Positions 34,478 to 43,477 are shown, counted from the stretch's first letter. The stretch is DNA of 64,000 nucleotides from Ottowia flava (GCF_042680565.1 NZ_JBHUEJ010000034.1:1-64000), one strand, 5' to 3'. Notes: generated by a model from the sequence alone, not told the origin. Numbers and translations are program-made.

Positions 34478-35727
34478 GCGGCCGCTCCGCCGGCGGCGTC
34501 GGTGCCGAGCTGGTCCAGCACCTGGCGGTAGCGCGTGTCCAGCGCGGTGCGCAGTTCTGGCGTCAGCGTTTCCTGCGCCAGCCGACGCGCGAAGACCTCG
34601 TGCGGGCTGAGTTCGTGCAGCGCCTCACCCGCGTCACCCGCCAGTTGCGGCGCGGCCGTGCCGCGCTGGCGGCGCACGCGCAGCACCTGCACCGGCAGCG
34701 CAGCGGTGAGCGCGTCGACGCGCGCGGCCAGGTCGGGCAGGTAGTCGTCTTCCTGCACCGTGACTTCCAGCCACACCGGGCATTCGGCGGTGCCGGGCGC
34801 GGCGGCGGCCTGCAGCGCGGCGGGCAGGGTGATGAGCGAGCCGGCCACCGCAGCCAGCGGCCGGAAGGCGGGCACTGGCAAGGCCTCAATGCGCTGTACG
34901 CCGTCGGCGCCCAGGTCGATCAGCAGCACTTGCTTGGCCTGCCGCGCTTCGTCAAAGCTCAGCGCGATGGGCGAGCCGCTGTAGCGGACGTGGTCCAGCC
35001 CGCCCACTTTTTGCGGCTGGTGGATGTGGCCCAGCGCGATGTAGTCGGCCGGTGGGAAGGCGCTGGTTGGGAAGGCTTCGAGCGCGCCGACGTAGATCTC
35101 GCGCACCGATTCGCTGCGGCTGGCGCCGACGGTGGTCAGGTGCCCGGTGGCGACGATGGGCAGACGTTGGCCGTGGTCCGCCAGGTGCTGCGCCTGAAGC
35201 GCTTGCGCGGCAGCGTAGACGCGCGCGTAGGTGCCCTGGATGGCGCTCTGCAGCGCCAGCTGCTTGTCCGCGGCCGACTGGCCGGCGTCGCTTTGCACCA
35301 CGTCACGCGCGCGGATGAAGGGCAGGGCGCAGACGATGCAGCCGAGCGTGGCTGCGTCGCCGCGCATGGGCAGCGTCAGCACGTGTTGCGCCGCGTCGGC
35401 ATCAACGGCCGCGACGACGTGCGCGTTCAGCTGCGCCAGCAGCGGCTGGTGCTCGCCCAGCACACTGACCGAATCGTGGTTGCCGCCCAGCACCAGCAGG
35501 GCCACGCCGGCGCGGCACAGGCGGCCGATCAGTTGGTTGTACAACTCGCGCGCGTAGCTGGGTGGCGCGCCGGTGTCGAAGATGTCGCCCGCGATCAGCA
35601 CGGCGTCGACCGCGTGGGCATCCACCTGCCTCAGCAGCCAGTCGATCAGCGCCGCGTGCTCGGCCTGGCGCGTCTGGCCCATGAAGTGCTGGCCCAGGTG
35701 CCAGTCGGAAGTGTGAAGAAGGCGCAT
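34474..35727 (-). CDS. sbcD: Nuclease SbcCD subunit D (Mre11-like)
   Basis: 417 aa from ATG 35727 (MRLLHTSDWHLGQHFMG). Mn-dependent phosphoesterase motifs are all present: HTSDWHLG, IAGDIFDTGAPPSY, LGGNHDSVSVLG, VATGHLTTVG and ALGHIHQPQ. Cleaves DNA hairpins and palindromes with SbcC. Interesting in a genome with many short inverted-repeat-rich intergenic elements, although no direct link is shown. The upstream 250 bp to the divergent VOC gene hold its promoter. Confidence 0.95.
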   Translation of the reverse strand: MRLLHTSDWHLGQHFMGQTRQAEHAALIDWLLRQVDAHAVDAVLIAGDIFDTGAPPSYARELYNQLIGRLCRAGVALLVLGGNHDSVSVLGEHQPLLAQLNAHVVAAVDADAAQHVLTLPMRGDAATLGCIVCALPFIRARDVVQSDAGQSAADKQLALQSAIQGTYARVYAAAQALQAQHLADHGQRLPIVATGHLTTVGASRSESVREIYVGALEAFPTSAFPPADYIALGHIHQPQKVGGLDHVRYSGSPIALSFDEARQAKQVLLIDLGADGVQRIEALPVPAFRPLAAVAGSLITLPAALQAAAAPGTAECPVWLEVTVQEDDYLPDLAARVDALTAALPVQVLRVRRQRGTAAPQLAGDAGEALHELSPHEVFARRLAQETLTPELRTALDTRYRQVLDQLGTDAAGGAAA

Positions 35728-35974
35728 GCGGAGAGATGGGGGCGCGAAGCAGGGCAACGGAGAGAAGCTGGCATTAGATCATCGCGCTGCGACGCTGAAG
35801 GGGCACGGACAGGGGCTGCAAAGGTGCGCTCACTCCATGCCGAGCTGTCGCCCGCGTGGCAGCCAGGGCCGGCCCAAGGTGCGGCGCGAAGGTACGATGG
35901 CCAAGCCACTGTTCTGGGCGCAGCCAGCGTGCGGGCAGTGGCCAAAATTCAACCACTTTGAGGAGACAGTCCCT

Positions 35975-36361
35975 GTGTTCAGCCACGTCATGATCGGCGC
36001 CGCCGACCTGGAGCAATCCCGCCAGTTTTACGACGCCGTGCTCGGCACCCTGGGCATCGCGCCCGGTGCGGCCAACAAGCACCGCTATTTCTACCGCGGC
36101 GGCGGTGGCACGTTTTCGATCAGCACGCCGATCAATGGCGAAGCCGCCACGCACGCCAACGGCGGCACCCTCGGCTTTGCCGCCAGTTCGCCCGAACAGG
36201 CCGACGCTTTCCACGCGGCCGGTTTGGCGCATGGCGGCGTGGCCTGCGAAGACCCGCCGGGCTGGCGCGGCGAGAAGCCGGGGCGCATGTACATCGCCTA
36301 CCTGCGCGATCCGGCGGGCAACAAGATCTGTGCGCTGCACCGCGAGCCCAAGGACGCTTGA
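35975..36361 (+). CDS. VOC family (glyoxalase/bleomycin-resistance fold) protein
   Basis: 128 aa from GTG 35975, with GAGGAG eight bases upstream; this gives the expected V-FSHVMIGAADLEQSRQFYD start. The vicinal-oxygen-chelate pattern is FSHVMIGAADLEQ, HANGGTLGFAASSPEQADAF and a late MYIAYLRDPAGNKICALHR. Members bind a divalent metal and act on varied small molecules. Substrate unknown. Confidence 0.88.
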   Translation: MFSHVMIGAADLEQSRQFYDAVLGTLGIAPGAANKHRYFYRGGGGTFSISTPINGEAATHANGGTLGFAASSPEQADAFHAAGLAHGGVACEDPPGWRGEKPGRMYIAYLRDPAGNKICALHREPKDA

Positions 36362-36396
36362 GGCGGTCCGCCGCGGTCGGTGGCGGTTGACAGAAT

Positions 36397-36455
36397 GCTA
36401 TAAAAAGAGAAGCTTGCAGCGCAGGTGGTTGTAGGGCCAGCGCTTGATTTTTCTT
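36397..36455 (-). repeat. Dispersed intergenic repeat, copy 11
   Basis: Reverse orientation: GCTATAAAAAGAGAAGC, GCGCAGGTGGTTGTAGGGCC, then AGCGCTTGATTTTT. Near consensus, downstream of the VOC gene. Confidence 0.9.
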
Positions 36456-36498
36456 GATTTTTGGTGGCCGGCGTTGTCCTGACGCAGCGGTGTACGCA

Positions 36499-36529
36499 CA
36501 AAAAAAGCCGACGGCGTGCTGCCGTCGGC
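36499..36529 (-). terminator. Rho-independent terminator of padR
   Basis: AGCCGACGGC, loop GTGCT, GCCGTCGGCT, followed on the minus strand by TTTTTTTG. It lies about 55 bp past the padR stop codon. Confidence 0.85.
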
Positions 36530-36581
36530 TCTTCTGTTGGATCGTCACGCCCGGGCGTTGACGACACGCCGGCGTGGCGGT

Positions 36582-37214
36582 TCAGGCCGCTTCGATCTGC
36601 AGCGCGGCCTGGTCCAGCACCGCGGCAATCGCCTTGACCTGAACGTCGGTCAGCGGCTCGGCCGGCACGCCGGGGCGGCCGTCGAGCTTCAGGCGCAGCG
36701 CGGTTCGGAAGTTCTCCAGCGCGCGGATCAGCGCCGCCGGGCGCTGGTGGCGCTCGTGTCGGCGGCCTTCGGACAGGCGGCCCAGCAGTTGCTGGAGCGC
36801 CGCGTCCTGCTCGGCCAGCGCGGCCTGGCCCTCGGGCGTGATGGCGTACTGCTTGCGCCCACCCGCGGCTTCGGTTGCGGTGATGTGGCCCATGTCGACC
36901 AGCACGCTGAGCGTGGGGTACATGGTGCCGGGGCTGGGCTGGTAATCGCCGCCAACCAGTTCGCCCACGGCGCGGATCAGGTCGTAGCCGTGGCTGGGTT
37001 GCTGGGCGATCAGGTGCAGCGCCAACAGGCGCAGGCCACCGGCTTCAAACATGCGTTCGCGCCGGCGTGCTTGGTGGTGTTCGGCATGGCGCGGGCCGTG
37101 GCCGGGCCCATGGTGACGCGGCCCGGGACCGCCGCCGCCAAAGTCGTCGCCATGCGCGTGGCGCGGGGCGTGAGGATGGTGGTGGTGCGGATGGTGATGG
37201 TGGTGAGGAGGCAT
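36582..37214 (-). CDS. PadR-family regulator with histidine-rich metal-binding N-terminus (YqjI-like)
   Basis: 210 aa. Residues 1-47 hold about 18 histidines (HHHHHPHHHHPHAPRHAHGD and RHHGPGHGPRHAEHHQ). A PadR winged helix follows (LIAQQPSHGYDLIRAVGELV, SPGTMYPTLSVLVDMGHITA, GRKQYAITPEGQAAL) with a C-terminal dimerisation helix. The layout matches E. coli YqjI, a nickel-responsive repressor of itself and of a siderophore reductase gene. Here no yqjH-like gene adjoins. Its upstream region has dyad symmetry consistent with autoregulation. Metal identity is inferred. Confidence 0.85.
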   Translation of the reverse strand: MPPHHHHHPHHHHPHAPRHAHGDDFGGGGPGPRHHGPGHGPRHAEHHQARRRERMFEAGGLRLLALHLIAQQPSHGYDLIRAVGELVGGDYQPSPGTMYPTLSVLVDMGHITATEAAGGRKQYAITPEGQAALAEQDAALQQLLGRLSEGRRHERHQRPAALIRALENFRTALRLKLDGRPGVPAEPLTDVQVKAIAAVLDQAALQIEAA

Positions 37215-37236
37215 TATTGATTGACCCTGTGTGGTT

Positions 37237-37306
37237 AAAGATGTGTCAAAGATATATCGTAATACAGCTTAGAACAAGAGCCCATGTCGCTGCTTTACAC
37301 ATCTTT
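37237..37306. promoter_or_regulatory. padR promoter region with long-range inverted repeat and GATATATC dyad
   Basis: AAAGATGTGT (37237-37246) and its exact complement ACACATCTTT (37297-37306) are 50 bp apart, with GATATATC (37251-37258) between them. This AT-rich island lies 22-92 bp upstream of the padR start, in a high-GC neighbourhood. It probably contains the promoter and PadR binding sites. Confidence 0.6.
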
Positions 37307-37585
37307 GCGTTGACGGCGCGACCTTGTGTCGGCGCGGGCGGAACGCTGAGGTGCTGCGCGGCACATGCGCAGGTGACGTCGCGGATGCGCGTGGCGCTCG
37401 CAAGGCGTGAAGGGGGCTGATGCGCGGGGAGCGGAGATCAGCCGCCGGCGTGGCCGATCACGCTATGGCCGCGACGGCACGAATTCAACGAGGCGGAGAG
37501 CAGGCGCGCCGGGGCTGGCAAGCGCGCTGCGCACGAAGGCGCGGGTCGCGTGAAGGAGGCGCTCATCAAAAAAATGGGGCGCCCA
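37307..37585. other. Intergenic stretch without recognisable gene
   Basis: This part of the 480-bp gap between padR and trhO has open frames on the + strand, but their translations are arginine-rich shadow-like text with no domain. I see no RNA gene or hairpin with a T-run here. It may be decayed sequence or long regulatory DNA. Confidence 0.4.
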
Positions 37586-37638
37586 ACGGCTCGCTGGCCC
37601 TACAGCTCATTGCGCGGGCAGCTACTCAATCAATAGCG
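37586..37638 (+). repeat. Dispersed intergenic repeat, copy 12
   Basis: CGGCTCGCTGGCCCTACAGC, TCATTGCGCGGGCAGCTACT, CAATCAATAGC. It lies downstream of the minus-strand trhO gene. Confidence 0.8.
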
Positions 37639-37696
37639 TCAGGTTCGGGCGACCACGCAGGACGTCCTCAGCGCGGCGCGCCGCCTGGGCGGCGAC

Positions 37697-38497
37697 TCAG
37701 CCGGTCAGCTTGCGTGCCAGATCGTGGTCGTCCACGGCGCGGGCGCTGCGCTCGCTGGAGCGCGCGCTCAGGTCGGGCGCCAGGGCTTCGCGGCCGTCAA
37801 ACACGAAGCAGTCGCCGTGGTAGTGGGCGCCACCGACTTCCTCGAAGTACTTGAGGATGCCGCCTTCGAGCTGCAGCACGTTGGTCAGGCCCAGGTCGTG
37901 CATGTAGATCGCGGCCTTTTCGCAGCGGATGCCGCCGGTGCAAAAGCTCACCACGGTCTTGCCTTCGAGCTGCGCGCGGTGATCGATCACCGCCTGTGGA
38001 AATTCGGTGAACTTGGTGATGCGCCAGTCGATGGCGTCATCAAAGCTGCCGTAGTCGACCTCAAAGGCGTTGCGCGTGTCGAGCATGACCACGGGCTTGC
38101 CTGCATCGTCATGGCCCTGGTCCAGCCAGCGCTTGAGCGTGGGCGCGTTCACCGCCGGTGCGCGGCCCGCAGCGGGGCGGATGGCCGGGTGGTTCATGCG
38201 GATGATCTCGCGCTTGAGCTTGACCAAGAGGCGCCGGAAGGGCTGACGAGCAGACCAGCTTTCCTTGGGCGCCAGGGCGGCAAAGCGTGGGTCGGCGCGC
38301 AGTTCTTCGACGAAGGCGCGCACGTTGTCAGGCGTGCCGGCCAGGAACATATTGATGCCTTCTTCGGCCAGCAGCACGGAGCCCATCAGCGCCCGCGCTT
38401 CGGCGGCGGCGAAAAGTTGCTCGCGCAGCGTCTCGCGGTCGGTCAACGGCACGAACAGGTAAGCGGAAATGTTGAGGACGGGCAGATTGGGGTTCAC
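37697..38497 (-). CDS. trhO: tRNA uridine(34) hydroxylase (rhodanese-like)
   Basis: Oxygen-dependent formation of 5-hydroxyuridine at the tRNA wobble position. The GTG at 38497 (V-NPNLPVLNISAYLFVPL) is preferred, giving 266 aa; an ATG 51 bp upstream is also possible. It has the N-terminal acylphosphatase-like region (AAEARALMGSVLLAEEGINM), then a rhodanese domain (VVMLDTRNAFEVDYGSF) with the active cysteine in SFCTGGIRCEKAA. The C-terminal extension after YHGDCFVFD is short. Confidence 0.92.
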   Translation of the reverse strand: MNPNLPVLNISAYLFVPLTDRETLREQLFAAAEARALMGSVLLAEEGINMFLAGTPDNVRAFVEELRADPRFAALAPKESWSARQPFRRLLVKLKREIIRMNHPAIRPAAGRAPAVNAPTLKRWLDQGHDDAGKPVVMLDTRNAFEVDYGSFDDAIDWRITKFTEFPQAVIDHRAQLEGKTVVSFCTGGIRCEKAAIYMHDLGLTNVLQLEGGILKYFEEVGGAHYHGDCFVFDGREALAPDLSARSSERSARAVDDHDLARKLTG

Positions 38498-38579
38498 CCC
38501 CCGATTGTAAAAAGCGCGCGTCGGGCTTACGAAACGATGCGTTGCCACGCTCAGACTTCCGTGCCGCAGTCGCGCCGGT

Positions 38580-39065
38580 TCAAGCCGCTTGGGCCAACTT
38601 CAGCAGCGCGTCGCCGCTCAGGCGGTAGCGCACCCATTCGCCCTGCGGCAGGGCGCCCAGGCTTTCGTAGAAGTCGATGGCGGGGCGGTTCCAGTCCAGC
38701 ACGCTCCACTCGAAGCGGCCGCAATCCTGGTCGACGGCGATGCGCGCCAGGTGCTGCAACAGCGCCTTGCCCGCACCGCTGCCGCGCGCGGCGGGGTCGA
38801 CATACAGGTCTTCCAGGTACAGGCCGTTGCGCCCCTGCCAGGTGGAGTAGTTGAAGAAGTACACGGCAAAGCCGATGGCCGCGCCGGCGCGTTCGCAGAC
38901 CAAGGCATGGGCGCTGGCGCCAGCGTCGAAGAGCGTGCGCTGCAGATGACCGGGCGTGGCCTGGGCCTGGTCCACGGCGTTCTCGTAAATCGCCAGGTCG
39001 CGGATGAAGCCCAAGAGAGTCGGGATGTCGGCGGGCGTGGCAGGGCGGATGGTAAGGTCGGGCAT
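38580..39065 (-). CDS. GNAT family N-acetyltransferase
   Basis: 161 aa from ATG 39065 (MPDLTIRPATPADIPTLLGF). The acetyl-CoA-binding motif A is EDLYVDPAARGSGAGKALLQ. Overall similar to diamine/spermidine-type (SAT-like) acetyltransferases, but the substrate cannot be assigned. It follows a repeat copy and precedes trhO on the same strand by 82 bp. Confidence 0.88.
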   Translation of the reverse strand: MPDLTIRPATPADIPTLLGFIRDLAIYENAVDQAQATPGHLQRTLFDAGASAHALVCERAGAAIGFAVYFFNYSTWQGRNGLYLEDLYVDPAARGSGAGKALLQHLARIAVDQDCGRFEWSVLDWNRPAIDFYESLGALPQGEWVRYRLSGDALLKLAQAA

Positions 39066-39155
39066 GGGCGAATTGTGGGCGAGGGCGCCCGGGTTGGGCT
39101 GCGGCACGCGACTGCGCAAGTGTTCGACGCCATGCCCTATCGGTCAATATTTGAA

Positions 39156-39210
39156 TCAAATCGACCTCTGGCCCTACAACCAATTGCGCGAGCAGCTATC
39201 AAAAAAATAG
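39156..39210 (+). repeat. Dispersed intergenic repeat, copy 13
   Basis: AAATCGACCTCTGGCCC, TACAACCAATTGCGCGAG, CAGCTATCAAAAAAATAG. This copy is close to the consensus of the family. It lies between gltA (3' side) and the GNAT gene (5' side). Confidence 0.92.
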
Positions 39211-39234
39211 TTGTGGTGAGTCCGTGCTAGGCGC

Positions 39235-39259
39235 AAAAAACCCGCCTTGTGGGCGGGTT
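39235..39259 (-). terminator. Rho-independent terminator of the sdh-gltA operon
   Basis: AACCCGCC, loop TTGTG, GGCGGGTT, followed on the minus strand by TTTTTT. It lies 35 bp past the gltA stop, at the end of the sdhCDABE-gltA run. Confidence 0.85.
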
Positions 39260-39293
39260 CGGTGCGGGCTGCGCCCTGCAATGAGGGCGCGGA

Positions 39294-40589
39294 TCAGGGC
39301 ACGTCGCGGCGCGGCGAACCGACGTACAGCTGGCGCGGGCGGCCGATCTTGTACTCGGGGTCGGCGATCATTTCGTTCAACTGAGCGATCCAGCCGACCG
39401 TGCGGGCCAGGGCGAAGATGCCGGTGAACAGGTTGACCGGGATGCCGATGGCGCGCTGCACGATGCCGGAGTAGAAGTCGACGTTCGGGTACAGCTTGCG
39501 CGACACGAAGTACTCGTCTTCCAGGGCGATCTTTTCCAGCGCCTTGGCCAGCGCGAACAGTGGGTCTTTTTCCAGGCCCATGGCGGCCAGCACTTCGTTG
39601 CAGGTTTCCTGCATCAGCTTGGCGCGCGGGTCGTAGTTCTTGTAGACGCGGTGGCCAAAGCCCATCAGCTTGACGCCGCTGTTCTTGTCCTTGACCTGCT
39701 TGATGAACTCGCCGATCTTCTCGACACCGCCTTGTTTCTGGATGTCGTAGAGCATGTTCAGCGCCGCCTCGTTGGCGCCGCCGTGGGCCGGGCCCCACAG
39801 GCAGGCCACGCCGGCCGCGATGGCGGCAAACGGGTTGGTGCCCGACGAGCCGCACAGGCGCACGGTGGAGGTGGAGGCGTTCTGCTCGTGGTCGGCGTGC
39901 AGGATGAAGATGCGGTCCATCGCTTTTTCGATGACCGGGTTGACCTTGTAGTCTTCGCATGGCGTGCCGAACATCATGCGCAGGAAGTTGCCGGCGTAGC
40001 TCAGGTTGTTCTGCGGGTACATGTACGGCTCGCCCTTGCCGTACTTGTAGGCCATGGCGACCAGCGTGGGCATCTTGGCGATCAGGCGGATGGCCGAGAT
40101 CTCGCGGTGCTCCGGGTTGTTGATGTCGGTGCTGTCGTGGTAGAAGGCCGACAGGCCGCCGACCAGACCCGTCAGCACGGCCATTGGGTGCGCGTCGCGG
40201 CGGAAGCCACGCAGGAAGAACTGCATCTGCTCGTTGACCATGGTGTGCTTGGTCACGCGGTCTTCGAAGTCGGCCTTCTGCGCGGCGTTGGGCAGCTCGC
40301 CGTTCAGAAGCAGGTAGCAGGTGTCCATGTAGTTGCACTTCTGGGCCAACTGCTCGATGGGGTAGCCGCGGTACAGCAGTTCGCCCTTGTCACCGTCGAT
40401 GTAGGTGATGGCCGATTGGCACGCCGCCGTGGACATGAAGCCCGGGTCGTACGTGAACATGCCGGTTTGCGCGTACAGCTTGCGGATGTCGATGACGTCG
40501 GGACCGATGGTGCCCTGGTACACCGGCAGCTCCACCGCGGGGCTGCCGTTGGAGAAGGACAGGGTCGATTTGTTGTCGGCGAGTTTCAT
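39294..40589 (-). CDS. gltA: Citrate synthase (type II)
   Basis: Condenses oxaloacetate and acetyl-CoA. 431 aa, the length of hexameric, NADH-sensitive proteobacterial enzymes. The active-site His segments HADHEQNASTSTVRLCGSSG and GFGHRVYKNYDPRA, plus GPAHGGANEAAL, are present, with the N-terminal beta domain (SFSNGSPAVELPVYQGTIGP). It is the last gene of the sdhCDABE-gltA run, 42 bp after sdhE, ending at a terminator. Confidence 0.97.
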   Translation of the reverse strand: MKLADNKSTLSFSNGSPAVELPVYQGTIGPDVIDIRKLYAQTGMFTYDPGFMSTAACQSAITYIDGDKGELLYRGYPIEQLAQKCNYMDTCYLLLNGELPNAAQKADFEDRVTKHTMVNEQMQFFLRGFRRDAHPMAVLTGLVGGLSAFYHDSTDINNPEHREISAIRLIAKMPTLVAMAYKYGKGEPYMYPQNNLSYAGNFLRMMFGTPCEDYKVNPVIEKAMDRIFILHADHEQNASTSTVRLCGSSGTNPFAAIAAGVACLWGPAHGGANEAALNMLYDIQKQGGVEKIGEFIKQVKDKNSGVKLMGFGHRVYKNYDPRAKLMQETCNEVLAAMGLEKDPLFALAKALEKIALEDEYFVSRKLYPNVDFYSGIVQRAIGIPVNLFTGIFALARTVGWIAQLNEMIADPEYKIGRPRQLYVGSPRRDVP

Positions 40590-40631
40590 GTCGTCTGGAT
40601 TCCTTACAGGTTGGTGGGCGGAGGTGCTGCC

Positions 40632-40913
40632 TCAGGGTGCTGTGCGAGGCGTGACTCGCAGCAGGACCAGCAGTTCGCGCACATCCGGCGTGTCGAGATC
40701 GTCGACGGGTTCTTTTCGTCTCAGAAAGAGGTCGAGCAGATCGTTGTCGGACAGATCCATCAGCAGGCCCAGCGCATGGGCGCGCGCGGGCGTGATTTCG
40801 TGTTCATGGCGCTCGAAGAAGCGCTCGATGAACAAATCGTTTTCAAGCATGCCGCGCCGACAGCGCCAGCGCAGCTTGGCAATAGCTCGTTCGTCCAGGG
40901 CAGCGTCGGTCAT
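40632..40913 (-). CDS. sdhE: FAD assembly factor SdhE
   Basis: 93 aa, DUF339 family. It promotes covalent attachment of FAD to SdhA. The conserved RGMLENDLFIERFFE segment, with the RG-x-x-E motif, is at residues 20-34. It lies 24 bp after sdhB and before gltA, the usual betaproteobacterial order. Confidence 0.93.
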   Translation of the reverse strand: MTDAALDERAIAKLRWRCRRGMLENDLFIERFFERHEHEITPARAHALGLLMDLSDNDLLDLFLRRKEPVDDLDTPDVRELLVLLRVTPRTAP

Positions 40914-40937
40914 GCGCTGTAGATCAGAGCTGGCCGA

Positions 40938-41642
40938 TCAGACCGCGCGGCGGACCATCAATTCCTTGATCTTGCCGATCGCTCGGGTGGGGTTCAGGTG
41001 CTTGGGGCACACGTCCACGCAGTTCATGATGGAGTGGCAACGGAACAGCCGGTACGGGTCTTCCAGGTTGTCCAGACGCTCGCCGGTGGCGGTGTCGCGG
41101 CTGTCGGCAATGAAACGGTAGGCCTGCAGCAGGCCGGCAGGACCGACAAACTTGTCGGGGTTCCACCAGAAGCTGGGGCAGCTGGTCGAGCAGCTGGCGC
41201 ACAGAATGCACTCGTACAGGCCGTTGAGCTCTTCGCGCTCCTCGGGCGACTGCAGGCGCTCTTTCTCGGGCACGGGCGTGTCGTTGATGAGGTAAGGCTT
41301 GATCGAGTTGTACTGCTTGAAGAACTGCGTCATGTCCACGATCAAATCGCGGATCACCGGCAGGCCAGGCAGCGGGCGCAGCACGATCGGGTCCTTCAGC
41401 GTGCGCAGGTTGGTCAAGCAGGCTAGGCCGTTCTTGCCATTGATGTTCATGGCGTCGGAGCCGCACACGCCTTCGCGGCAGGAGCGGCGGTAGGACAGGG
41501 TAGGGTCCTTTTCCTTGAGCTTGATCAGCGCGTCGAGCAGCATGCGCTCGTTGCCTTCCAGCTCGACTTCCACCGTCTCCATGTACGGCTTGGCATCCTT
41601 GTCCGGGTCGTAGCGGTAGATCTTGAAGGTACGTTTTTGCAT
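40938..41642 (-). CDS. sdhB: Succinate dehydrogenase iron-sulfur subunit
   Basis: 234 aa. The three cluster-binding regions are visible: CREGVCGSDAMNINGKNGLA with the later Cys (2Fe-2S, residues about 55-75), CILCASCSTSCPSFWW (4Fe-4S, near 150) and CHSIMNCVDVCPKHLNP (3Fe-4S, near 205). Transfers electrons from SdhA FAD to ubiquinone at the inner membrane. It lies 29 bp after sdhA. Confidence 0.97.
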   Translation of the reverse strand: MQKRTFKIYRYDPDKDAKPYMETVEVELEGNERMLLDALIKLKEKDPTLSYRRSCREGVCGSDAMNINGKNGLACLTNLRTLKDPIVLRPLPGLPVIRDLIVDMTQFFKQYNSIKPYLINDTPVPEKERLQSPEEREELNGLYECILCASCSTSCPSFWWNPDKFVGPAGLLQAYRFIADSRDTATGERLDNLEDPYRLFRCHSIMNCVDVCPKHLNPTRAIGKIKELMVRRAV

Positions 41643-41671
41643 CGTGGATTTCCTTGGAACCGGGCCGGGGC

Positions 41672-43477
41672 TTAGAACGTGCGGACCTTGGGTGGCACCG
41701 TGTCCACCGTCAGGGGCTGGGTGCGCACCGGCTTGTAGCCGAGCTGGTTACCTTCCGAAAGCCACAGGGTGTGCTTCATCCATTCGGCGTCGTTGCGGCC
41801 GAGTGGCGCGACCGGGTCGTCGGCCGGGCGCTCGTAGTCGAGCACGGTATGTGCACCACGGCACTCGTGGCGGGCAGCGGCCGAGGTCATGGTGGCCTGG
41901 GCGACTTCGATCAGGTTTTCGACTTCCAGCGCTTCCTGGCGCGCCATGTTGAACACGCGCGAATGGTCCTTCAGGCCCAGGCCCTTGACGCGTTCACGCA
42001 GTTCTGCGACCTTGACGACGCCTTCGTCCATGCTGGCCTGCGTGCGAAACACGCCAGCGTGCTGTTGCATCGTGTTGCGGATGTCGTTGGCGATGTGCTG
42101 CGCGTATTCGCCGTCGCTGGCGGATTCGAGGCGATTGAGGCGTTCGAGCGAATAGTCGGCCGCAGTGGCGGGCAGGGGCTTGAATGCACCGTTGCTGTGG
42201 TTGGCAATGATGTGGTTGCCGGCGGCTTTGCCGAACACCAGCAGGTCGAGCAGCGAGTTGGTGCCCAGGCGGTTGGCGCCGTGCACGCTGACGCAGGAGC
42301 ATTCGCCCACCGCGTACAGGCCGCGCACCGGCACGTTCGGATCGTCGCCCATCGGGACGACCACTTGACCGTTGATGTTGGTCGGGATGCCGCCCATCTG
42401 GTAGTGGATGGTGGGAACCACCGGGATCGGTTCCTTGGTGATGTCGACGTTGGCGAAGTTGTGGCCAATTTCTTCCACCGACGGCAGGCGCTTGTGGATG
42501 GTGTCGGCGCCCAGGTGGGTCATGTCCAGCAGGATGTAATCCTTGTTGGGACCGCAGCCACGGCCTTCCTTGATCTCCTGGTCCATAGAGCGGGACACGA
42601 AGTCGCGCGGGGCCAAGTCCTTCAGCGTGGGCGCATAGCGCTCCATGAAGCGCTCGCCTTCGCTGTTGCGCAAGATGGCGCCTTCGCCTCGGCAGCCTTC
42701 GGTCAGCAGCACGCCGGCACCGGCCACGCCGGTGGGGTGGAACTGCCAGAACTCCATGTCCTGCAACGGCACGCCCGCACGCGCGGCCATACCCAGGCCG
42801 TCACCTGTGTTGATGAAGGCGTTGGTGGAGGCCTGGAAGATGCGACCGGCACCGCCGGTGGCCAGCATCACCGTCTTGGCGTGCAGGATGTAGAAGTCAC
42901 CCGTTTCCATCTCGATGGCGGTCACTCCCACGACGTCGCCGTCGGCGTCGCGAATCAGGTCAAGCGCCATCCATTCCACGAAGAACGTGGTGTGGGCCGC
43001 CACGTTCTGCTGGTAGAGCGTGTGCAGCATGGCGTGGCCGGTGCGGTCGGCCGCGGCGCAGGCGCGCTGCACCGGCTTTTCGCCGTAGTTGGCCGTGTGG
43101 CCACCGAACGGGCGCTGGTAGATCGTGCCGTCCGGGTTGCGGTCGAAAGGCATGCCGAAGTGCTCAAGCTCGTACACCACCTTGGGCGCTTCCTGGCACA
43201 TGAACTCGATGGCGTCCTGGTCGCCCAGCCAATCGGAGCCCTTGATGGTGTCGTAGAAGTGGTAGTGCCAGTTGTCTTCGCTCATGTTGCCGAGCGAGGC
43301 GCCGACGCCACCCTGCGCTGCCACGGTGTGCGAGCGGGTGGGGAAGACTTTGGACAGCACGGCGACGTTCAGGCCGGCGCGCGCGAGCTGCAGTGAGGCG
43401 CGCATGCCGGAGCCGCCAGCGCCGACGATGACCACGTCGAATTTGCGGACGTTGACTTGATCTTTGGTGTAACTCAT
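41672..43477 (-). CDS. sdhA: Succinate dehydrogenase flavoprotein subunit
   Basis: 601 aa. Dinucleotide-binding VGAGGSGMRASLQLARAGLN near the N-terminus; the FAD-linking His is in the RSHTVAAQGGVGASLGN segment near residue 48. The active-site text HPTGVAGAGVLLTEGCRGEG and the C-terminal RPADDPVAPLGRNDAEWMKH are intact. Oxidises succinate to fumarate. Confidence 0.97.
   Translation of the reverse strand: MSYTKDQVNVRKFDVVIVGAGGSGMRASLQLARAGLNVAVLSKVFPTRSHTVAAQGGVGASLGNMSEDNWHYHFYDTIKGSDWLGDQDAIEFMCQEAPKVVYELEHFGMPFDRNPDGTIYQRPFGGHTANYGEKPVQRACAAADRTGHAMLHTLYQQNVAAHTTFFVEWMALDLIRDADGDVVGVTAIEMETGDFYILHAKTVMLATGGAGRIFQASTNAFINTGDGLGMAARAGVPLQDMEFWQFHPTGVAGAGVLLTEGCRGEGAILRNSEGERFMERYAPTLKDLAPRDFVSRSMDQEIKEGRGCGPNKDYILLDMTHLGADTIHKRLPSVEEIGHNFANVDITKEPIPVVPTIHYQMGGIPTNINGQVVVPMGDDPNVPVRGLYAVGECSCVSVHGANRLGTNSLLDLLVFGKAAGNHIIANHSNGAFKPLPATAADYSLERLNRLESASDGEYAQHIANDIRNTMQQHAGVFRTQASMDEGVVKVAELRERVKGLGLKDHSRVFNMARQEALEVENLIEVAQATMTSAAARHECRGAHTVLDYERPADDPVAPLGRNDAEWMKHTLWLSEGNQLGYKPVRTQPLTVDTVPPKVRTF

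Noticed and set aside
37420..37854. Possible 144-aa gene in the padR-trhO gap
   Set aside because: Arg-rich text with no domain, overlapping a repeat and trhO.
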